Below, piece by piece: positions 60,669 through 64,000 of a stretch of 64,000 bases of DNA (the first letter of the stretch is position 1; each line of letters opens with the position of its first letter). The notes below the pieces were generated by a model, which was not told the DNA's origin, ran no database searches, and saw only the letters and a program-made list of their open reading frames with translations. Source of the DNA: Terrimesophilobacter sp044464485 (GTDB taxonomy: Bacteria; Actinomycetota; Actinomycetes; Actinomycetales; Microbacteriaceae); assembly GCA_044464485.1 (NCBI GenBank), contig JBIQLG010000006.1, positions 62,001 through 126,000 of the forward strand, given 5' to 3'. Made by a program: the position numbers and the translations under genes.

Positions 60669-60703
60669 GGAACCAGTCGCTCAGGGGGAGAGCGGCTGGT
60701 TCC
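60669..60703. terminator. Strong stem-loop between SPW and EamA genes
   Basis: The arm GGAACCAGTCGCTC (60669-60682) pairs with GAGCGGCTGGTTCC (60690-60703), 14 bp with one T-G wobble and a 7-nt loop. It lies just past the SPW stop and overlaps the last codons and stop of the convergent EamA gene. There is no long T-run, but the size makes a terminator likely. Confidence 0.6.
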
Positions 60704-61592
60704 TTGGCCATCGCCCGCGCGCGATGCTCTCCAGCGCCAGAAGGGCCAGAGCGATGCCGATGGTGACGTAGGTGGGGAGTTCGTTTGCCGGCAGCGGTTC
60801 ACGGAGTATGACGGCGGCGGCCATGGCGAGCAGGATCGGCTCAAGGTAGCTCAGCAGACCGAACACGCTCAACGGCAGGAACTGGCTTGCCCCCACGTAG
60901 AGGAGCACTCCCGTCGCGCCGAGGATGCCGAATCCCACCATGCTGAGAGCAGTTTCCGGATTGCTCAGCGTGCGCAGGGTCGGGTCGAAAAGTACCGGCA
61001 GCAGGACGGCAACCGGTAGCGTGAGCATCATTTCCGCGGTGAGACCAGAACTCCCGGTGATGCTGGCGAATCGGCGCACGGTGAAATAGACCGGATAGCC
61101 CAGCGCGACGGCAATCGTTTCCCACGAGATGCCGCCCACAAGAACGCTCTGGTAGATGACCGCGGCCGCGGCGACCAGAACGGCGGAAAGACGCCACGGT
61201 CCCAGTCGCTCCTTGAAAACGATTCGGCCGACGAGCGCGAGCATGATGGGCATGATGAAGTAGCCGAGTGCGACCTGAAGCCCACGGCCGTGCGGCGGTG
61301 CCCAGGTGAAAAGCCACTGCTGGCCACCGATCATCGCCGCTGTCACGACAAGCGCGACACCAATGATGGGGCGATCGAGAATGCGACGAACGAGGACCTT
61401 GATTCCCGTCCACCGTCGGGCAACCGTGAGGAATCCGACCAGCATGAGCACCGTGAAGACGGTGCGCCAGGCAAAAAGCTCGTTCGCGGTGGCGTCGAGG
61501 TAGGCGGACAGGATGAACACGAACATGAACACCGTCGACGACGCCATCGACCCGACGACACCGAGCTGCGTCTGCGATCCGGCCCTGAACAT
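60681..61592 (-). CDS. EamA/RarD-family transporter
   Basis: A 303-residue membrane protein with ten hydrophobic segments. It matches the RarD branch of the DMT superfamily: FILSAYLDATANELFAWRTV, IGGQQWLFTWAPPHGRGLQV, ALGYFIMPIMLALVGRIVFK and the late LSYLEPILLAMAAAVILREP. Substrates are unknown. The ATG at 61592 has AAGGAG 5 nt upstream and gives the correct first helix. The frame stays open a further 315 codons upstream, but that part lies antisense to the helicase leader and N-terminus and is Arg/Ser-rich. It is not coding. Confidence 0.85.
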   Translation of the reverse strand: MFRAGSQTQLGVVGSMASSTVFMFVFILSAYLDATANELFAWRTVFTVLMLVGFLTVARRWTGIKVLVRRILDRPIIGVALVVTAAMIGGQQWLFTWAPPHGRGLQVALGYFIMPIMLALVGRIVFKERLGPWRLSAVLVAAAAVIYQSVLVGGISWETIAVALGYPVYFTVRRFASITGSSGLTAEMMLTLPVAVLLPVLFDPTLRTLSNPETALSMVGFGILGATGVLLYVGASQFLPLSVFGLLSYLEPILLAMAAAVILREPLPANELPTYVTIGIALALLALESIARGRWPRNQPLSP

Positions 61593-61938
61593 CGTGCTCC
61601 TTCGTGGCTCATCGCGGCACCGAGAGTGACGGTGCCGAACTCGATGTTTCGGCCCCTGCATATTCTCCTCCAGATCCCAGTGCTCGCTCTTTCGCGCCCG
61701 ACAGGGTAGTGTTGTCCAGTCGGCTCTAGACATCGCGCGCTCGCGCGAATGGGTTTGTAAGTCTGCTGGGCCGGTTCCCCTGGGTGTTTCCATAGACATC
61801 CGTTCGTGTGGGGATAACACGCAAGTGAACGGTCCTGGCCAAAGACTGCCCGGGTTCCTGCAGTAACCAAGAACACCGCCTGCATGAGAAATGCTGTGTT
61901 CTGCCCTGCCATGCAATTGAGATAACCCGGAAAGAACC
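61593..61938 (+). promoter_or_regulatory. Long 5-prime leader region of the DEAD-box helicase gene
   Basis: This 346-nt stretch has no gene. It holds the EamA ribosome-binding site on the minus strand at its left edge. To the right, TAGTGT at 61706-61711 is a possible -10, which would give a leader of about 220 nt. Two hairpins are clear: TCGCGC-GCTC-GCGCGA at 61733-61748, and a longer one at 61870-61902 with an outer 7-bp stem AGAACAC/GTGTTCT and an inner GCAT-GAGAA-ATGC. GGAAAG stands 5 nt before the ATG. Such leaders often regulate cold-shock helicases. Confidence 0.5.
61870..61902 (+). other. Hairpin in the helicase leader
   Basis: The outer stem pairs 61870-61876 with 61896-61902 (AGAACAC/GTGTTCT). 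The inner stem pairs GCAT (61882-61885) with ATGC (61891-61894) around GAGAA. It ends 36 nt before the helicase ATG, so it could change access to the ribosome-binding site. Confidence 0.5.
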
Positions 61939-63879
61939 ATGCCCAACTTCAAGAAGACTCCCACGCGTTCCGTGCGCTCGTCTGCTCCCGCGCACAAGCC
62001 GGGCAGCAAGAGCCCCAAGCACCGCGGATACCGCCCCGCCGAGACGACGGCCGCTCCCGCCAAGAAACGCTGGAGTGCGGATGACCGCGCGCGGCGCGCG
62101 GAAACACCCAGAACGGATCGTCGTCCCGATTGGCAGCCGCACGGCGATGTCGTGCGCGGCGACCGCAAACGGCCTGAGCGCGGTGGCGCCGCGGATCGCA
62201 CGGGTCGGCCAGACCGCAGTGAACGCCCAACCCGTTCACGCGACTTCGACCGTTCTGACCGTGCACCTCGTGCCGAACGCTCCGACCGTCCGGCGCGCGC
62301 TGACCGATTCGACCGTGCACCTCGTGCCGAACGCTTCGACCGTGCACCTCGTGCCGAACGCTCCGACCGAAGCGATTTCGCAACCCGCACAGAGCGTCCC
62401 GCGCGCGAGGCTCGTCGCACCGAGTGGCAACCTCGCACGACGCGGGATGACCACGGAGGCCGTCCGGCACGCTCACACAGCTTCGACCGCAGCGATCGTC
62501 CGGCACGCGCTGATCGTGGCGGCCGCCCGGCGCGCACGGATCGCCCGGCCAGAAGCGAACGACGCGCCTATGATTCGCGTCCGCAGCGCGAGGAGCGCCC
62601 ACGCCGTGACTCGGACTTCTATCCGGCCACAGTCGGAGAGCAGCGCTTCACCGGGCACGAAGATGTCGTGCTCGAGCGTCTCGAAGCCGACGCAATAGTG
62701 GCGTCGGATGTCGAGGGTGTGACGTTCGCCGACCTCGGTCTCGGCGCCAACATCGTTCGTTCGCTCTCCGAGCTCGGAGCAGAATCGCCCTTCCCCATCC
62801 AGGCGGCCACCATCCCCGACGTGCTCAAAGGCATCGACGTGCTCGGCCGCGGCAAAACCGGGTCGGGCAAGACCATCGCTTTCGGCGCCCCGCTGGTGGA
62901 GCGGCTCATGGAGAATTACGGGGCGAAGGGCCGTAAGCCCGGCCGCGCGCCGCGCGCGCTCATTCTTGCGCCCACGCGTGAGCTCGCGTTGCAGATCGAC
63001 CGCACGATCCAGCCGATCGCCCGCAGCGTTGGTCTGTTCACCACTCAGATTTACGGTGGCGTGCCGCAGCACCGTCAGGTCACTGCGTTGCAGCGCGGTG
63101 TCGACATCGTGATCGGCACGCCGGGGCGCATCGAAGACCTCATCGACCAGGGTCGGCTCGACCTCAGCGAGGTCACCGTCACTGTGATCGACGAGGCCGA
63201 CCACATGTGCGATCTTGGCTTCCTCGAACCCGTGCAGCGCATCCTCAAGGAGACCGCGCCAGACGGCCAAAAGCTGCTGTTCTCGGCGACCCTCGACAAG
63301 GGTGTCGCCTCGCTCGTCGACGAGTTTCTCGTCAACCCGAGCGTGCACGAGGTCGCCGGCGAAGACCAGGCAAGCTCGACCATCGACCACCGCGTGCTGC
63401 TCATCGAGCAGCGCGACAAGCGGGCCATCATCGAACAGCTCGCGTCCGGCGACGGCAAGACCCTGATCTTTGCTCGCACCAGAGCGTTTGCCGAAGAGTT
63501 GGCGGATGACCTGGCGGATGCCGGCATCCCCGCGGTGAGCCTCCACGGCGATCTCAATCAGGCCCGCCGCACGCGCAATCTCGAGCGCCTGACGAGTGGA
63601 CGGGTGAACGTGCTCGTGGCGACGGATGTTGCCGCTCGCGGCATCCACGTCGACGATATTTCGCTCGTCATCCAGGCCGATCCGCCGGACGAGTACAAGA
63701 GCTACCTGCACCGCGCCGGCCGCACGGGTCGTGCGGGAAAGGTGGGCACCGTCGTCACGCTCGTGAATTCCCGTCGTCGCCGCAAGATGGATGAACTGCT
63801 GGGCCGCGCGGAGATCACGCCGCGCTTCGATGAGGTTCGACCGGGTGACGCGTTGATTGGGACGCTCGCGGCACTGTAG
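61939..63879 (+). CDS. DEAD-box ATP-dependent RNA helicase with Arg/Asp-rich N-terminal extension
   Basis: A 646-residue cytoplasmic RNA helicase. Residues about 60-225 are low-complexity and rich in Arg, Asp and Ala, with DRAPRAER-type repeats; such disordered basic tails normally bind RNA and are more often C-terminal. The helicase core has Walker A GKTGSGKT (K311), PTRELALQI, TPGRIEDLI, the DEAD motif at D418-D421, SAT in LLFSATLD, and HRAGRTGRAGK in domain 2. A Q-motif precedes (TFADLGLGANIVRSL). It ends soon after motif VI, with no C-terminal RNA-binding domain. It probably remodels rRNA or mRNA, perhaps at low temperature. Confidence 0.92.
   Translation: MPNFKKTPTRSVRSSAPAHKPGSKSPKHRGYRPAETTAAPAKKRWSADDRARRAETPRTDRRPDWQPHGDVVRGDRKRPERGGAADRTGRPDRSERPTRSRDFDRSDRAPRAERSDRPARADRFDRAPRAERFDRAPRAERSDRSDFATRTERPAREARRTEWQPRTTRDDHGGRPARSHSFDRSDRPARADRGGRPARTDRPARSERRAYDSRPQREERPRRDSDFYPATVGEQRFTGHEDVVLERLEADAIVASDVEGVTFADLGLGANIVRSLSELGAESPFPIQAATIPDVLKGIDVLGRGKTGSGKTIAFGAPLVERLMENYGAKGRKPGRAPRALILAPTRELALQIDRTIQPIARSVGLFTTQIYGGVPQHRQVTALQRGVDIVIGTPGRIEDLIDQGRLDLSEVTVTVIDEADHMCDLGFLEPVQRILKETAPDGQKLLFSATLDKGVASLVDEFLVNPSVHEVAGEDQASSTIDHRVLLIEQRDKRAIIEQLASGDGKTLIFARTRAFAEELADDLADAGIPAVSLHGDLNQARRTRNLERLTSGRVNVLVATDVAARGIHVDDISLVIQADPPDEYKSYLHRAGRTGRAGKVGTVVTLVNSRRRRKMDELLGRAEITPRFDEVRPGDALIGTLAAL
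62257..62361 (+). repeat. Near-tandem 24-bp repeats within the helicase gene
   Basis: A 24-bp sequence is repeated exactly three times, at 62257-62280, 62311-62334 and 62338-62361. The offsets of 54 and 27 bp keep the frame and encode DRAPRAER each time. The 27-bp period adds or removes nine residues per step, so the copy number may vary between strains. Confidence 0.8.
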
Positions 63880-63933
63880 TCGTTTTGGTACAAAAACGTA
63901 GCGACCGTCGTGATTTTGTAATATCGTCGATGG

Positions 63934-64000
63934 ATGGCTGACTCACCGACGCACGAACGCACCATCGAATCCGACATCGTGACGGATTTCAAAGACAAGA
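63934..64000 (+). CDS. Start of a gene, possibly tryptophan 2,3-dioxygenase (partial)
   Basis: Only 22 codons are present. The peptide MADSPTHERTIESDIVTDFK continues with DK. The TIESDIVTDFKDK segment resembles the start of actinobacterial tryptophan 2,3-dioxygenase, where a (I/V)VTDF-like stretch precedes a conserved MSY(G/A)xYL motif that would lie just beyond the window. Too little is visible to be sure. TAATAT at 63919-63924, 9 nt before the ATG, may be the -10. The first ATG (63930) runs into a stop after three codons. Confidence 0.4.
   Translation, partial: MADSPTHERTIESDIVTDFKDK

Noticed and set aside
61593..62537. Upstream continuation of the EamA frame on the minus strand, antisense to the helicase
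   Set aside because: It is Arg/Ser-rich, includes the antisense of the helicase repeats, and the true start at 61592 has a strong ribosome-binding site.
1..64000. tRNA or rRNA genes, insertion sequences, attachment sites, phage genes, CRISPR arrays, replication origin
   Set aside because: Intergenic stretches were read on both strands; none shows a cloverleaf, terminal inverted repeats, a transposase, spaced direct repeats or DnaA-box clusters.

Overview
The window is about 62% GC and densely coded on both strands, with GTG and TTG starts mixed with ATG. It looks like a chromosomal segment of a free-living actinobacterium. The family Microbacteriaceae is my best guess, from the protein families present (DUF3073, SARP/AfsR regulator, TipAS-type MerR, CtlX, a sterol-carrier-family protein beside the purine genes, an IdeR/DtxR-type iron box) and from the frequent in-frame GGATGC/GCATCC words. 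I see no tRNA, rRNA, insertion sequence, phage gene or CRISPR array.

Layout. 1-3176 (-) is the N-terminal part of a large SARP-NTPase regulator that leaves the window. 3255-5506 (+) holds a DMT exporter, a chorismate mutase and an SDR. 5517-8790 (-) holds purL and a methyltransferase whose start is overlapped by a good IdeR box. 8801-18312 is mixed housekeeping: DUF2254 protein, MscS channel, DUF3817 protein, acyl-CoA ligase, FNT channel, photolyase, an apparently frameshifted carboxyethyl-ornithine-synthase-like gene and an AlkZ-like glycosylase. 18326-24063 has a phenol-type monooxygenase divergent from a GlxA-like regulator, GAPDH, and a beta-hydroxyacid dehydrogenase divergent from a TetR repressor.

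The metabolic core is de novo purine synthesis: purL (5.5-7.8 kb), purQ-purS (24.1-25.0 kb), purC-purD (30.0-32.1 kb) and purF-purM (32.9-35.6 kb). These are interleaved with an MFS pump, a GDSL hydrolase and an ocd-ctlX-Lrp module for citrulline/ornithine use. A sterol-carrier-family protein and a small membrane protein lie directly upstream of purF. After purM comes an ABC exporter plus DesK/DesR-type two-component system (35.7-39.2 kb), then DUF3073.

39.5-50.2 kb is mostly transport and redox: a flavin monooxygenase, a cysteine-desulfurase-like enzyme, two CrcB fluoride-channel subunits, a KimA-like potassium importer, and a binding-protein ABC importer ending in an MFS gene. 50.2-56.8 kb is rich in regulators: PadR/DUF4097, M20 peptidase, MerR-TipAS, a DMT exporter and a YczE/MocR divergent pair. 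56.9-63.9 kb has an RND pump, an SPW protein, an EamA/RarD transporter and a DEAD-box RNA helicase with a long leader and a repetitive Arg/Asp-rich N-terminus. The window ends 22 codons into a gene that may be tryptophan 2,3-dioxygenase.

A recurring feature is a TANNNT hexamer placed 5-7 nt before the start codon of at least 16 genes, which points to widespread leaderless transcription and helped choose starts. Several regulator genes carry plausible autoregulatory operators. I found no clearly new defence or mobile system. The best leads are the iron-box methyltransferase, the tandem palindromes before the ABC/two-component operon, the structured helicase leader with its in-frame 27-bp repeats, and the homopolymer frameshift at 16936-16942.
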